DNA of 64,000 nt from Paenibacillus sp. R14(2021) (lineage in GTDB: Bacteria; Bacillota; Bacilli; Paenibacillales; Paenibacillaceae). The translations under genes and the position numbers were made by a program. The notes below the pieces were generated by a model. The model was not told the DNA's origin and did not search any database. It saw nothing but the letters and a program-made list of their open reading frames with translations. Each line of letters begins with the position of its first letter. The stretch's first letter is position 1. This document shows positions 15,221 to 24,490 of the stretch, one piece after another. The stretch covers positions 5,901,001 to 5,965,000 of the forward strand of contig NZ_CP080269.1 of NCBI RefSeq assembly GCF_019431355.1, written 5' to 3'.

Positions 15221-17011
15221 ATGGATATTCAGATCGGCAATCGGCTTCAAGGCAGCATGCCGAAGATCGGCATTCGGCCCATTATCGACGGACGCCGCGG
15301 GGGCATCCGGGAATCGCTTGAGGACGTAACGATGGAAATGGCGAGGAGCGCAGCGGCGTTCTTGTCCGGCAATCTAAGGCATAGCAACGGACTGCCTGTG
15401 GAATGCGTGATTGCGGATACGTGCATCGGCGGAGCGGCAGAGGCCGCGCGGGCGGAAGAGAAGTTCGCGCGCGCGGGGGTCGGCGTTACGATTTCCGTGA
15501 CGCCGTCTTGGTGTTATCCGACCGAGACGATGGACACGAACCCGGCAAGGCCGAAGGCCGTATGGGGCTTCAACGGCACGGAGCGTCCGGGCGCCGTCTA
15601 TCTCGCCGCCGTGCTTGCCGCGCATAATCAGAAGGGGCTGCCGGCATTCTCCATCTATGGCCGCGACGTCCAAGATATCGGCGATACAACCCTGACGCCG
15701 GATGTCCAGGAGAAGCTGCTGCAGTTCGCCAAAGCTGGACTTGCGGTTGCCACGATGCAGGGCAAATCGTATTTATCCATGGGCTCGGTATCCATGGGCA
15801 TCGCCGGCTGTATCGTCGATGAGTCCTTCTTCCAGCGGTACCTCGGCATTCGCAACGAGTACGTCGACATGACGGAATTCGTGCGCCGGATGGAGCTGGG
15901 CATTTATGATAAAGCAGAATTTGAAAGCGCTCTCTCTTGGGTGAAGGCAAATTGCAGGGAAGGCGCGGAAGTCAATCCGGTCCACCTGCAGCGGACAGCG
16001 GAGCAGCAGGAAGCCGATTGGGAAACCGTCGTCAAAATGACGCTTATTGCGCGCGACCTTATGATCGGCAATCCGAAGCTGAACGCGATTGGATACGGCG
16101 AAGAGGCGCTCGGGCATAACGCGATTGCCGCCGGCTTCCAAGGGCAGCGCGCATGGACGGATTATTATCCGAATGGCGATTTCATGGAGGCGATGCTCAC
16201 ATCCTCCTTCGATTGGAACGGCATCCGTGAGCCATTCATGCTGGCGACGGAGAACGATACGCTTAACGGCATCACCATGCTGTTCGGTCACTTGCTGACG
16301 GACGCTGCGCAAATTTTCGCGGACGTTCGCACGTATTGGAGCCCAGACGCGGTGAAGCGGGTAACAGGCCATCAGCTGGAAGGCCCGGCGGCAGGCGGCA
16401 TTATTCATCTCATCAACTCCGGACCGGCGGCGCTGGACGGCACGGGCCGGCAGACGCTGGACGGCAAGCCGGCGATGAAACCGTTCTGGAACATTACGGA
16501 GCAGGAAGTGGAGGATTGCCTCGCTGCCGTACGCTGGAGTCCAGCGGTCGACTTCTTCCGCGGCGGCGGCTTCTCCACGGACTTCACGACGAAGAGCAGC
16601 ATGCCGGTGACGATGGCGCGCATCAACCTCATCGCGGGGCTTGGACCGGTGCTGCAGCTTGCCGAGGGCTATACGGTAGAGCTGCCGGACGATGTGCATG
16701 ACAAATTGGATCAGCGCAGCAATCCGACATGGCCGACGACCTGGTTCGTGCCGAATGTGACGGGCGAAGGGCTGTTCAAGGACGTGTACACGGTGATGAA
16801 CAATTGGGGGTCCAACCACGCTTCCATCAGCTATGGCCATGTCGGCGGCGATCTCATTACGCTTGCGTCGATGCTCCGCATTCCGGTCAGCATGCACAAC
16901 GTTGCGGATGACCGCGTATTTCGTCCAAGCCTCTGGAGTGTGTTTGGCGGCATGGATCCCGTCGGTGCCGATTTCCGCGCCTGCGCAGCGCTCGGACCGC
17001 TGTATCGCTAG
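15221..17011 (+). CDS. fucI: L-fucose isomerase
   Basis: 596 residues, matching the family length of about 590; ATG behind TAGGAGGA. It interconverts L-fucose and L-fuculose (and D-arabinose and D-ribulose) using Mn2+. Recognisable stretches are the N-terminal [41 protein letters not shown] and [18 protein letters not shown], and in the C-terminal half the metal-site segments [19 protein letters not shown] and [18 protein letters not shown]. It is second in the operon after the LacI gene. No fuculokinase or fuculose-phosphate aldolase gene lies in the window, so the pathway must finish elsewhere. Confidence 0.95.
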   Translation: MDIQIGNRLQGSMPKIGIRPIIDGRRGGIRESLEDVTMEMARSAAAFLSGNLRHSNGLPVECVIADTCIGGAAEAARAEEKFARAGVGVTISVTPSWCYPTETMDTNPARPKAVWGFNGTERPGAVYLAAVLAAHNQKGLPAFSIYGRDVQDIGDTTLTPDVQEKLLQFAKAGLAVATMQGKSYLSMGSVSMGIAGCIVDESFFQRYLGIRNEYVDMTEFVRRMELGIYDKAEFESALSWVKANCREGAEVNPVHLQRTAEQQEADWETVVKMTLIARDLMIGNPKLNAIGYGEEALGHNAIAAGFQGQRAWTDYYPNGDFMEAMLTSSFDWNGIREPFMLATENDTLNGITMLFGHLLTDAAQIFADVRTYWSPDAVKRVTGHQLEGPAAGGIIHLINSGPAALDGTGRQTLDGKPAMKPFWNITEQEVEDCLAAVRWSPAVDFFRGGGFSTDFTTKSSMPVTMARINLIAGLGPVLQLAEGYTVELPDDVHDKLDQRSNPTWPTTWFVPNVTGEGLFKDVYTVMNNWGSNHASISYGHVGGDLITLASMLRIPVSMHNVADDRVFRPSLWSVFGGMDPVGADFRACAALGPLYR

Positions 17012-17079
17012 CCCGCAAAACGACAGAACGTTGCTATTGGACTGCAACCTACTTACCTAACGATGAGGAGAGATCGACG

Positions 17080-18162
17080 ATGAACAGCTTCAATGGACTG
17101 GATATGCATTTGGGCAGCTTGGCGAGACTATCGGATGCAAGAACAAGATCCATCAGCCCGGAAAATTTCACCGGTGAGAAGGGCAAAGGCGGCATGGCTG
17201 ACACCGGGACGGGCGCGAACTGCGCACGCGACCTCGGCGTTGGCTGGAAGGTTTCGCCGTCCGTCGAGATTGCACCCGGTGCAACGTTCACCATGGGCGA
17301 AATCCAAGGACCTGGTGCCATTCAGCATATTTGGCTGACCTGCATACCGACATCTTGGCGCAATATGATTCTCCGCTTCTATTGGGACGGAGAAGCGAAT
17401 CCTTCGGTCGAGGTGCCGGTTGGCGATTTCTTCTGCAACGGCTGGCAGGAGCGCAGCAATGTGAATTCGCAGCCTGTGGCTGTTAATCCGGCAGGCGGCA
17501 TGAACTGCTACTGGCAGATGCCCTTCCGCCAGTCGGCGCGCATCACGATGGAGAATACATCGACGGAGAAGGCCGTCTTGTACTACCAAATCGATTACAC
17601 GCTGACGGAAGTGCCTGAGGACATGGCTTATTTTCACGCGCAATGGCGAAGAAGCAATCCCGTTCCTTACAAGGATGTCCATACGCTTCTGGACGGCGTG
17701 TCGGGCAAGGGTCATTACGTGGGAACGTACTGCGCATGGCAGGTTAACAACACAGGCTGGTGGGGCGAAGGCGAAATCAAGTTCTTCATGGACGGCGATG
17801 GGGAATTCCCGACGATTTGCGGCACGGGCACCGAGGATTATTTTGGCGGGGCATGGAACTGGGAGCAGCCGCAGGGGCAGTACGGGACGTATTCCACCGC
17901 TTATCTCGGCATGCATCAGGTGATCAAGCCGGACGGCCTGTACCGCAGCCAAGCACGCTTCGGCATGTATCGGTGGCATGTGCTCGATCCGATCCGTTTC
18001 GAGAAGGAGATCAAGGTGACCATTCAAGATCTTGGCTGGCGCTCCGGAGGACGCTACTTGCCCCAGCAGAGCGATATCGCGTCGACGACGTTCTGGTACC
18101 AATCGGAGCCGCATGCGCCGTTCCCGGCGTTACCTGGCAATGACGAACGGGAGGTCATCTAG
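17080..18162 (+). CDS. GH172 / DUF2961-family glycoside hydrolase
   Basis: 360 residues; ATG after GAGGAGAG. The fold signature is a double jelly roll: FTGEKGKGGMADTGTGANCARDLG near the N-terminus, GPGAIQHIWLTC, the acidic FFMDGDGEFPTICGTGTEDYFGGAWNW core (about 240-265), and the closing LPQQSDIASTTFWYQ. GH172 members characterised elsewhere act on alpha-D-fructofuranosides or alpha-D-arabinofuranosides. There is no signal peptide, so the substrate must be imported. Placement after fucI suggests work on a fucose- or arabinose-like sugar, but the true substrate is unknown. Confidence 0.85.
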   Translation: MNSFNGLDMHLGSLARLSDARTRSISPENFTGEKGKGGMADTGTGANCARDLGVGWKVSPSVEIAPGATFTMGEIQGPGAIQHIWLTCIPTSWRNMILRFYWDGEANPSVEVPVGDFFCNGWQERSNVNSQPVAVNPAGGMNCYWQMPFRQSARITMENTSTEKAVLYYQIDYTLTEVPEDMAYFHAQWRRSNPVPYKDVHTLLDGVSGKGHYVGTYCAWQVNNTGWWGEGEIKFFMDGDGEFPTICGTGTEDYFGGAWNWEQPQGQYGTYSTAYLGMHQVIKPDGLYRSQARFGMYRWHVLDPIRFEKEIKVTIQDLGWRSGGRYLPQQSDIASTTFWYQSEPHAPFPALPGNDEREVI

Positions 18163-18192
18163 GAAAGCTGCGCTGGAAGATCGAGATTACGA

Positions 18193-18222
18193 TAGACACC
18201 TTCATAGTGAATTTCGTATAAT
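18193..18222 (+). promoter_or_regulatory. Possible internal promoter before the GH43 gene
   Basis: TAGACA (18193-18198), an 18-base spacer, and TATAAT (18217-18222), 38 bases before the GTG start. It could give the GH43 gene extra or independent expression within the operon. Confidence 0.45.
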
Positions 18223-18260
18223 CATATGGAATTCATTATACCCATTCAGGAGGAGTCAAT

Positions 18261-19151
18261 GTGAGAGGGATCGTCAATCCGATCGTGCCGGGCTGGTATG
18301 CAGACCCGGAAGCAAGAACGTATGAGGGCCAATATTGGATCTATGTGACCCGATCCATTACGGAATATACGAAGCAGATGAATCTGGAGGCGTTCAGCTC
18401 TCCCGATCTGATCACGTGGACGAAGCATGAAGGCATTATCGCCATGGAGGATTTTCCTTGGATTTGGCGTGCCGTGTGGGCACCGACCATCATCGAGAGC
18501 AAGGGCCGCTATTATCTGGTGTTCGCTTCCAACGATATTCAGAGCAACGACGAGGTCGGCGGTCTTGAAATCGCTGTCTCCGATACGCCGGAAGGACCTT
18601 TCCGCGGCTACCTCGGCAAGCCGCTCATCGACCGGTTCATTCATGGCGCTCAGCCGATCGACGCGCATCTTTTCAAAGACGATGACGGCGCGATCTATAT
18701 GTATTACGGCGGCTGGAGCCACTGCAACGTTGCGAAGCTGAACGAGGACATGACCGGCTTCGTGCCGTTCGAGAACGGCGAGACGCATATCAGCATCACG
18801 CCGGAAGGCTATGTGGAAGGGCCTTGCATGATCAAGAAGGACGGTCTCTATTACTTGATGTGGTCCGAAGGCGGCTGGGGAGACGGGTCGTACCGCGTGG
18901 CTTACGGCGTGAGCGAAAGTCCGATCGGTCCATTCGCGTCCAAAGGGACGATTCTGCAGCGGCAGGAGCCGATTGCAGAAGGGCCAGGCCATCACGGCTA
19001 CCTGCATCTGCCGGAGAACGACGAATGGTTGATCGTGTATCACCGCCGTATCATCGGGGACACGGAGCGGGGGAACCGCGCTTTGTGCATCGACAAGATG
19101 CAGATCGGTGACGGTGTTATTGGGCCGGTCACGATGACGGACAGCTGGTAA
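18261..19151 (+). CDS. GH43-like five-bladed beta-propeller glycosidase
   Basis: 296 residues, starting with GTG 18261 behind CAGGAGGAG; the ATG two bases earlier is out of frame. The three acidic residues of GH43 can be placed: Asp15 in GWYADPEA (general base), Asp134 in QPIDAHLF (pKa modulator), and Glu186 in YVEGPCM (general acid). It is an inverting exo-acting fold, mostly arabinofuranosidase or xylosidase. With no signal peptide it is cytoplasmic and probably trims imported oligosaccharides together with the upstream GH172 protein. It ends the fucose operon at a strong terminator. Confidence 0.88.
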   Translation: MRGIVNPIVPGWYADPEARTYEGQYWIYVTRSITEYTKQMNLEAFSSPDLITWTKHEGIIAMEDFPWIWRAVWAPTIIESKGRYYLVFASNDIQSNDEVGGLEIAVSDTPEGPFRGYLGKPLIDRFIHGAQPIDAHLFKDDDGAIYMYYGGWSHCNVAKLNEDMTGFVPFENGETHISITPEGYVEGPCMIKKDGLYYLMWSEGGWGDGSYRVAYGVSESPIGPFASKGTILQRQEPIAEGPGHHGYLHLPENDEWLIVYHRRIIGDTERGNRALCIDKMQIGDGVIGPVTMTDSW

Positions 19152-19203
19152 GCAAAGACGCCGGAATCGAGCGTCATGGCGGATGTACGCCAATAAAGTC
19201 ATA

Positions 19204-19244
19204 AAGAAGAGGCCCTTGCGATTGCCGCAGGGGCCTCTTCTTTT
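19204..19244 (+). terminator. Terminator of the fucose operon
   Basis: A long stem, AAGAAGAGGCCC (19204-19215) with GGGCCTCTTCTT (19231-19242), is extended inward by TGCG/CGCA and followed by TTTT. The rest of 19152-19452 holds only the TetR promoter. Confidence 0.85.
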
Positions 19245-19378
19245 GCTGGAAACCGTCCATTTGCAGGGCGTCAATGCCGCTTCCCGCGCATAAGGCAAGG
19301 CGTCCGCTCGCACGATTCGGGCTAGATCATCCGCGCCAGTGGATGCCGGCGCAAGCCTGCGGTGACCGCTGCTTACGA

Positions 19379-19408
19379 TTGACAGGAGGTACCAATGGCG
19401 GCTATACT
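19379..19408 (+). promoter_or_regulatory. SigA promoter of the TetR gene
   Basis: TTGACA (19379-19384), an 18-base spacer, and TATACT (19403-19408), 45 bases before the TetR start codon. Confidence 0.7.
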
Positions 19409-19414
19409 TTTCGC

Positions 19415-19431
19415 TGTGCGATCGTTCAATG
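19415..19431 (+). promoter_or_regulatory. Probable TetR operator, copy 1
   Basis: TGTGCGATCGTTCAATG lies at the expected transcription start, just after the -10 box. It matches the site at 20166-20182 at 14 of 17 positions and has a CGATCG dyad core. The position is suited to autorepression. Confidence 0.6.
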
Positions 19432-19452
19432 AAACGTTGGAGGGACCTTTGG

Positions 19453-20073
19453 ATGGCAAGGATCAACACTCGAAAAGAGCAAGCATTGGCAACACGAGAG
19501 AAGCTGCTGGAGACAGCTAAAGCTCTTTTCGCGGAGACGGGCTACCACGGCACTCCCGTGCGTGCAATTACGAGACAGATCGGTATGGGCGATGGTATTC
19601 TGTATCACTACTTTCCTGGCGGCAAGCAGGAGATCATGTCCGTGCTGCTGCGCGAAAGCTTCAAACGCCGCGAGCTTGAGATCGTACGGCTGACGAACGA
19701 AGCGAACGAGGAGCTGCCGCTTCGCGATGCGCTTCAAGTCATGACGACGAAATTCAACGAGCTGTTCGTCAATGATTTGGACCTCATGCGCATCCTGTTC
19801 CGGGAGAACGACCTGCTGGATTTGGAAGAAGCGAAGCAGCTCTCCGTAATGCTGAAGGAACAGACGGAACGGATCGCGGATTTCTTGCGCAGGCGGCATG
19901 CGAAGGGCGAAATCAGGCCGATGAATTTCTCGCTGGCTGCCCAGCAGTTCTCGTCGATGTGGATGCAGTATACGCTGAGCACAATCAGCGGGATTAAATT
20001 GGTAACCGAACCGGATGTTGCTGCGTATATGGAAGAGATGATCGATTTCACGCTGAGCCTATGGCGGGCATGA
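19453..20073 (+). CDS. TetR-family transcriptional regulator
   Basis: 206 residues from ATG 19453, 9 bases after GGAGGG; an in-frame ATG at 19429 lies before this SD. The N-terminal helix-turn-helix reads LFAETGYHGTPVRAITRQIGMGDGILYHYFPGGKQEI (about 22-58), the standard TetR signature. The C-terminal helical domain would bind a small ligand. The matching operator-like sites in its own promoter and before the downstream LtaS-type gene suggest it controls both, so envelope stress or a lipid-like effector is plausible but unproven. Confidence 0.85.
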   Translation: MARINTRKEQALATREKLLETAKALFAETGYHGTPVRAITRQIGMGDGILYHYFPGGKQEIMSVLLRESFKRRELEIVRLTNEANEELPLRDALQVMTTKFNELFVNDLDLMRILFRENDLLDLEEAKQLSVMLKEQTERIADFLRRRHAKGEIRPMNFSLAAQQFSSMWMQYTLSTISGIKLVTEPDVAAYMEEMIDFTLSLWRA

Positions 20074-20114
20074 TGCGTCGATCCCCGGTAGGTTGACGAA
20101 TAGACACACACCTT

Positions 20115-20152
20115 ATCCTTGAGCAGGCTTGTCGACTGGGCAAGGATTTCTT
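20115..20152 (+). terminator. Possible weak terminator after the TetR gene
   Basis: ATCCTTG (20115-20121) pairs with CAAGGAT (20141-20147), followed by TTCTTG, a short T tract. Confidence 0.35.
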
Positions 20153-20165
20153 GTTGCCTCTTTAC

Positions 20166-20182
20166 TGAGCAATCGTTCAATC
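20166..20182 (+). promoter_or_regulatory. Probable TetR operator, copy 2, upstream of the LtaS-type gene
   Basis: TGAGCAATCGTTCAATC shares TGnGCnATCGTTCAAT with the site in the TetR promoter. It lies 82 bases before the LtaS-type start codon. A clear -35/-10 pair was not found beside it. Confidence 0.55.
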
Positions 20183-20264
20183 AACCGGAATAAGCAAACG
20201 AAGTACAGGTCTACATAAGCTTGGCTGTGCTTCAAATTTTATAATGTTGAAGGTGATAACGAAG

Positions 20265-22136
20265 ATGGTAGGATCTAAGCTCTTGAATCGAAGATTTCTC
20301 CTGTTTACGCTGTTTCTGTTGGTCAAAGGCGTCTTAGTTTGGTTCGTCGTCTTCGACGAAGGTCCGACCCCGATGACGATCGTCACAGAGCTTCCGTTTA
20401 TTTGGCTTGTCTTCTGCTGCATTGAGCTGTTTACGCGCAAGCGGAAGTCCATCTATTATTTAAGCGCCAATCTTGTCATTACACTGCTCTATTTCACCGT
20501 CCTCATGTATTACAAATATTACGGCATCATCGTGACCTATCACGCCATCGCCCAAGCCGATAAGGTGACGCAGGTCGGCGAGAGCACGTATTCCCTCATG
20601 GACCCGTACTATTTGCTGTTCTTCGTCGATGTCGTGGTGTTGGCGCTCATCTTCTATTGGCCGAAGAGAACCTTCAAGCCGTACATGATGCCCAAACGAT
20701 TGAAACCTGCAAGAAAAATAGCGCTGTATGCGCTGCTTGCCGCGTCGCTGATGCTGTGCGTCTTCAATGTCTGGCCGAACCGGGCCAGCATGAACGAGAA
20801 CAAGCAGGCAGAGGGTATGGGCATTCTTAATTATGAGTTATACACGCTCCTCTCCGATTCCACGGAGGAGCAAGAACCTGTACCGGAGGCCGAAATTTCG
20901 CAGCAAGCGATCGACGAGCTGAAAGGCATTGCCCCGCAGAAGGCGGCAGCGAGCGGCTTCGGTGCCGCCAAGGGCAAGAACGTCATCATTCTCCAAATGG
21001 AATCGTTTCAGGATTTGCTGATCGGACTGAAGCTAGACGGGCAGGAGATTACGCCGAATTTGAACAAGCTGGCACAGGAGAACTTCCATTTTGACCGCTT
21101 CTATACGATGGTGGGGCAAGGCACGACTTCCGATGCAGAGTTCGTGGTGAATACGTCGCTGTACGTGCCCAAGCACGAGGCCGCGACGGATCATTACGTG
21201 GAGAAAGCCATTCCGAGCCTGCCGAAGCTGCTTCACGCGAACGGTTACGATACGGCAACCTTTCATACAAACGAGGTGCATTTCTGGAATCGCAGCGAGT
21301 TGTATGCCTCAATCGGCTGGGACCGTTATTATGACGAGTCATTTTTCGGCGACGACGATCACGTTGCCTTCGGTTCTTCCGACGAGGTGCTGTATGCCAA
21401 GACCGTCGATGAACTGGAGCGCATGGATCGAAGCGATAAACCGTTCTATGCCCAGGTCATCTCGATGAGCGCGCATCATCCGTATAACATTCCGTCGTCC
21501 AAATATCGGATGACGCTGCCGGAGCGTTACGAGAATACGCTGGTCGGCAGCTACATCCGCGCACAGAATTACGCGGACTATGCGCTGGGCTTATTCGTTG
21601 CGGACTTGAAGGAACGCGGACTCTGGGACGACAGCGTCATCGTCATGTACGGCGACCATCAAGGGCTGCCGAATTATTCGCTCGGGGGCGAGGAGAAGCA
21701 GCTGCTTGAAGAGCTGCTCGGCTATGCGTACGGATATCCCGACATGTTCCGGATTCCGCTTCTTCTTAGCGCTCCCGGCGTGACGTATCCGTCCATTCAG
21801 CATCAGGTGGGCGGACAAATCGACATTGCCCCGACCGTGGCGAATCTGCTGGGCGTGCCGATGGACGATCAGCTTCATTTCGGCCAGGACCTGCTTCGGC
21901 AAACGTCCAATTTGCTGCCGATGCGGCATTTTCTGCCGACGGGCTCCGTCGTGACCGACGATCAATTGTTCTTGACAGGGAAGGGCTTCGCGGATGGGAC
22001 GGACGTTGCGCTGCCCGGTCAGAGCGGTCATGCGATGCGAACGACGGAAGAGCAGTACAATCGGGCGCTGAGGCTGCTGCGGCTATCGGACAGCTACGTG
22101 TCGTATTTGCCGCCGAAGTCGGAAAGCAGCGAATGA
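20265..22136 (+). CDS. LtaS-type lipoteichoic acid synthase family protein
   Basis: 623 residues from ATG 20265, 7 bases after GAAGGTGAT; ATG 20244 has no SD. Five N-terminal membrane helices (to about residue 175) anchor an extracellular sulfatase-like domain. The metal and catalytic residues are visible: ILQMESFQD (metal Glu), TMVGQGTTSDAEF with the catalytic Thr, ATFHTNEVHFWNR, and MYGDHQGLP (metal Asp and His). LtaS enzymes transfer glycerol phosphate from phosphatidylglycerol to build lipoteichoic acid; close relatives are primases or stress-induced paralogues, and which applies here is unclear. Two hairpins follow the gene. Confidence 0.9.
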   Translation: MVGSKLLNRRFLLFTLFLLVKGVLVWFVVFDEGPTPMTIVTELPFIWLVFCCIELFTRKRKSIYYLSANLVITLLYFTVLMYYKYYGIIVTYHAIAQADKVTQVGESTYSLMDPYYLLFFVDVVVLALIFYWPKRTFKPYMMPKRLKPARKIALYALLAASLMLCVFNVWPNRASMNENKQAEGMGILNYELYTLLSDSTEEQEPVPEAEISQQAIDELKGIAPQKAAASGFGAAKGKNVIILQMESFQDLLIGLKLDGQEITPNLNKLAQENFHFDRFYTMVGQGTTSDAEFVVNTSLYVPKHEAATDHYVEKAIPSLPKLLHANGYDTATFHTNEVHFWNRSELYASIGWDRYYDESFFGDDDHVAFGSSDEVLYAKTVDELERMDRSDKPFYAQVISMSAHHPYNIPSSKYRMTLPERYENTLVGSYIRAQNYADYALGLFVADLKERGLWDDSVIVMYGDHQGLPNYSLGGEEKQLLEELLGYAYGYPDMFRIPLLLSAPGVTYPSIQHQVGGQIDIAPTVANLLGVPMDDQLHFGQDLLRQTSNLLPMRHFLPTGSVVTDDQLFLTGKGFADGTDVALPGQSGHAMRTTEEQYNRALRLLRLSDSYVSYLPPKSESSE

Positions 22137-22229
22137 ACGGCCATAATGAAGCACGCCGCTCGCAGTCAGGGCGGCGTTTCGTGCAGAAGGGCCGTTGATG
22201 GCCGCCATTCATACCAAGGCATGAATAAT

Positions 22230-22260
22230 CCGCATAGCGTAACTGCTGTGCGGTATTTTT
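22230..22260 (+). terminator. Rho-independent terminator after the LtaS-type gene
   Basis: CCGCATAGC (22230-22238) pairs with GCTGTGCGG (22245-22253), with one mismatch, followed by TATTTTT. A second GC-rich hairpin (22153-22178) lies closer to the stop but has a poor T tract. Confidence 0.6.
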
Positions 22261-22275
22261 ATAGGCGGGAATTGG

Positions 22276-22303
22276 TTGCGAATGCCGGGATTTCAAGTAT
22301 AAT
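22276..22303 (+). promoter_or_regulatory. Probable promoter of the molybdopterin oxidoreductase
   Basis: TTGCGA (22276-22281), a 16-base spacer, and TATAAT (22298-22303), 46 bases before the start codon. Confidence 0.5.
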
Positions 22304-22348
22304 GGGCTGAAATGATGTTGATTATCGGGTTATGAAAGGAGCGGCAGC

Positions 22349-24400
22349 ATGAATGATTATCTGAACCAGCCAAACGGCGTATTTCCGTCCGTTTGCTCGC
22401 TCGATTGTCCCGATCAATGCGGACTTCTCGTGCATAAAGAAAATGGGGTTATTGTTCGGATCGAGGGCGATCCGTCGCATCCGGTCACGCAGGGCGCCAT
22501 TTGTAATAAGGTGAGAAATATGAATGCCAGAATTTACGATGAGAAGCGGCTGAAGTATCCGCTTAAGCGGACCGGACCGAAGGGCAGCGGCGAATTCCAG
22601 CGCATCAGCTGGGAGGAAGCTATCAATGCCATCGCTGCGCAGTGGAAGTCGCTCATTGCCGAGGAAGGCGCAGAGTCGATTCTGCCTTACAGCTTCTACG
22701 GCAACATGGGCCGCGTCCAAACGGAGAGCATGGGGAGAAGGCTGTTCAACCGGATGGGCGCAAGCCAGCTGATTTATTCCATCTGCGAAGCGGCCGGAAC
22801 AGTCGGCTACCAATATACGATGGGCGGCAGCTTCGGGACGGATCCGGAGGATACCGTGCATGCCAAGCTTATGATCATGTGGGGCATTAATGCAGTGAGC
22901 ACGAACATGCATCAAGTGGCGATTGCGGAGAAGGCCCGTAAGAATGGGGCCAAAGTCGTCGTCATCGACGTTCACCGCAACCGCACGGCCAAATGGGCGG
23001 ATTGGTTTATTCCAATCAAGCCGGGGACCGACTCCGCGCTTGCGCTTGGCCTCATGCATGTGCTGTTCGCCGAGAACCTCGTCGACGAAGCTTTCATGGC
23101 GCAGCATACCGTCGGACATGAAGCGCTGCGCGAGCATGTGAAGGCGTATGCGCCGGACGTTGTCTCAGCCATCACCGGCGTGCATGCCGAAGATATCATC
23201 AAGCTGGCCCGCATGTACGGCGGTACGGAAGAAGCTGCGTTTATCCGCATCGGAAACGGCCCGCAACATCATGACAACGGCGGTATGACGATTAGGTCCA
23301 TCGCCTGCCTGCCTGCCGTTACTGGACATTGGCTGCGCAAGGGCGGCGGCGCCATCAAGGGCAACGGCGGCCATTTGGCACTCAACCGGCGTGCGCTGGA
23401 GCGGCCGGATACGATGCCAAGGGGAGATAATCGGCCGCGCGAGATTAACATGAACCTGATCGGCGAAGCGCTGCTGGAGCTCGATAAGCCGATCTCTTCC
23501 TTATATGTCTACAACTCCAATCCGGCTGTGGTTGCACCAAACGCGAGCAAGGTTCGAGAAGGGCTGGCCCGCGAGGATTTGTTCACCGTCGTACACGAGC
23601 TATTTATGACGGAGACGGCGAAATACGCCGATATCGTACTGCCCGCAACGTCTACGTTTGAGAATACGGACTTCTACACATCGTACTGGCACCACTATGT
23701 GCAGGTACAGCAGCCGGTCATTGCGGCTTACGGGGAGAGCAAGTCCAATACGGATGTGTTTCGTCTGCTTGCGGAAGCGATGGGCTACGTGGACGAGATG
23801 TTCCTCGACAGCGATCTGGATTTGATCGGACAAGGGCTCAGCAATCCCAACAACCCGGCGCTGGCAGGCATCACGGCTGAATTATTGCTTGAGAAGCAAT
23901 TTGTCAAAGCGAGCGTCAAGCCGCTGTTCCCAGGTAAGCTGCGCACGGCGAGCGGCCGAATCGAGCTGTACTCGGCGAGCATGGAGCGCCATGGTCTGCC
24001 GGCGCTGCCAACGTATACGCCGCTCGTCGATGACGGACCTTATCCGTTTTTGTTTATACCGACCGCGAACCATAACTTCTTGAACTCCACGTTTGCGCAT
24101 AACGAGAAGCATAAGTCGATGGAGAAAACGGCTAAGCTTTATATGAACGTCAGCGATGCCGAAGGGCTGGGAATCACTGACGGCGAACAAGTGCGCGTAT
24201 GGAACAGCCGGGGCGAATGCGAGCTCACGGCGGTCGTCGGGGAAGACGTGCTGCCCGGTGTCGTGGTCAGCCAAGGTCTCTGGGCGGATAGTAAGTCGGG
24301 CATGGCGGGCGTTAACGCGCTTACGCCCGATCGGGTGGCCGACATGGGGAACGGTGCGACCTTCTTCTCCGGTAAAGTACAGGTGGCAAGAGCCGTCTGA
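22349..24400 (+). CDS. Molybdopterin-dependent oxidoreductase (DMSO-reductase superfamily, YoaE/YyaE-like)
   Basis: 683 residues; ATG behind GAAAGGAGCGGC. An N-terminal 4Fe-4S site is set by Cys residues in SVCSLDCPDQCGLLV and GAICNKVRN (about residues 15-55), followed by molybdopterin-binding domains (MIMWGINAVSTNMHQ, VVVIDVHRNRTAKWADWFIPIKPGTDSALA) and the C-terminal MGD domain with ANHNFLNSTFAHNEKH. It resembles the single-subunit YoaE/YyaE proteins of B. subtilis, whose substrate is unknown. No electron-transfer subunit, twin-arginine signal, chaperone or cofactor gene is nearby, so it is probably cytosolic. It is a single gene with its own promoter. Confidence 0.87.
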   Translation: MNDYLNQPNGVFPSVCSLDCPDQCGLLVHKENGVIVRIEGDPSHPVTQGAICNKVRNMNARIYDEKRLKYPLKRTGPKGSGEFQRISWEEAINAIAAQWKSLIAEEGAESILPYSFYGNMGRVQTESMGRRLFNRMGASQLIYSICEAAGTVGYQYTMGGSFGTDPEDTVHAKLMIMWGINAVSTNMHQVAIAEKARKNGAKVVVIDVHRNRTAKWADWFIPIKPGTDSALALGLMHVLFAENLVDEAFMAQHTVGHEALREHVKAYAPDVVSAITGVHAEDIIKLARMYGGTEEAAFIRIGNGPQHHDNGGMTIRSIACLPAVTGHWLRKGGGAIKGNGGHLALNRRALERPDTMPRGDNRPREINMNLIGEALLELDKPISSLYVYNSNPAVVAPNASKVREGLAREDLFTVVHELFMTETAKYADIVLPATSTFENTDFYTSYWHHYVQVQQPVIAAYGESKSNTDVFRLLAEAMGYVDEMFLDSDLDLIGQGLSNPNNPALAGITAELLLEKQFVKASVKPLFPGKLRTASGRIELYSASMERHGLPALPTYTPLVDDGPYPFLFIPTANHNFLNSTFAHNEKHKSMEKTAKLYMNVSDAEGLGITDGEQVRVWNSRGECELTAVVGEDVLPGVVVSQGLWADSKSGMAGVNALTPDRVADMGNGATFFSGKVQVARAV

Positions 24401-24461
24401 TCGGTTATGAGCGTATTCATAAGGTCTTGTAAACACACTCTACTTTATTTAAGTAAGTTGC

Positions 24462-24490
24462 TTGACATTATTAACTGTAACTCATATAAT
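24462..24490 (+). promoter_or_regulatory. Consensus SigA promoter before the IDEAL-domain gene
   Basis: TTGACA (24462-24467), exactly 17 bases, and TATAAT (24485-24490), a perfect consensus. An inverted repeat overlaps the spacer and -10, so strong but repressed transcription is expected. The start would fall near 24497. Confidence 0.85.

Noticed and set aside
15773-17047. 424-codon open frame antisense to fucI
   Set aside because: Antisense to a clear fucI gene; composition is rich in Arg, His and Val, as expected from a mirrored GC-rich gene, with no SD or family motif.
18246-19469. 407-codon open frame antisense to the GH43-like gene
   Set aside because: It runs through the GH43-like gene, the operon terminator and the TetR promoter; no recognisable motif.
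20240-20245. TATAAT immediately before the LtaS-type gene as its promoter
   Set aside because: Transcription would start within the SD, and the nearest TTGGCT is only 13 bases upstream.
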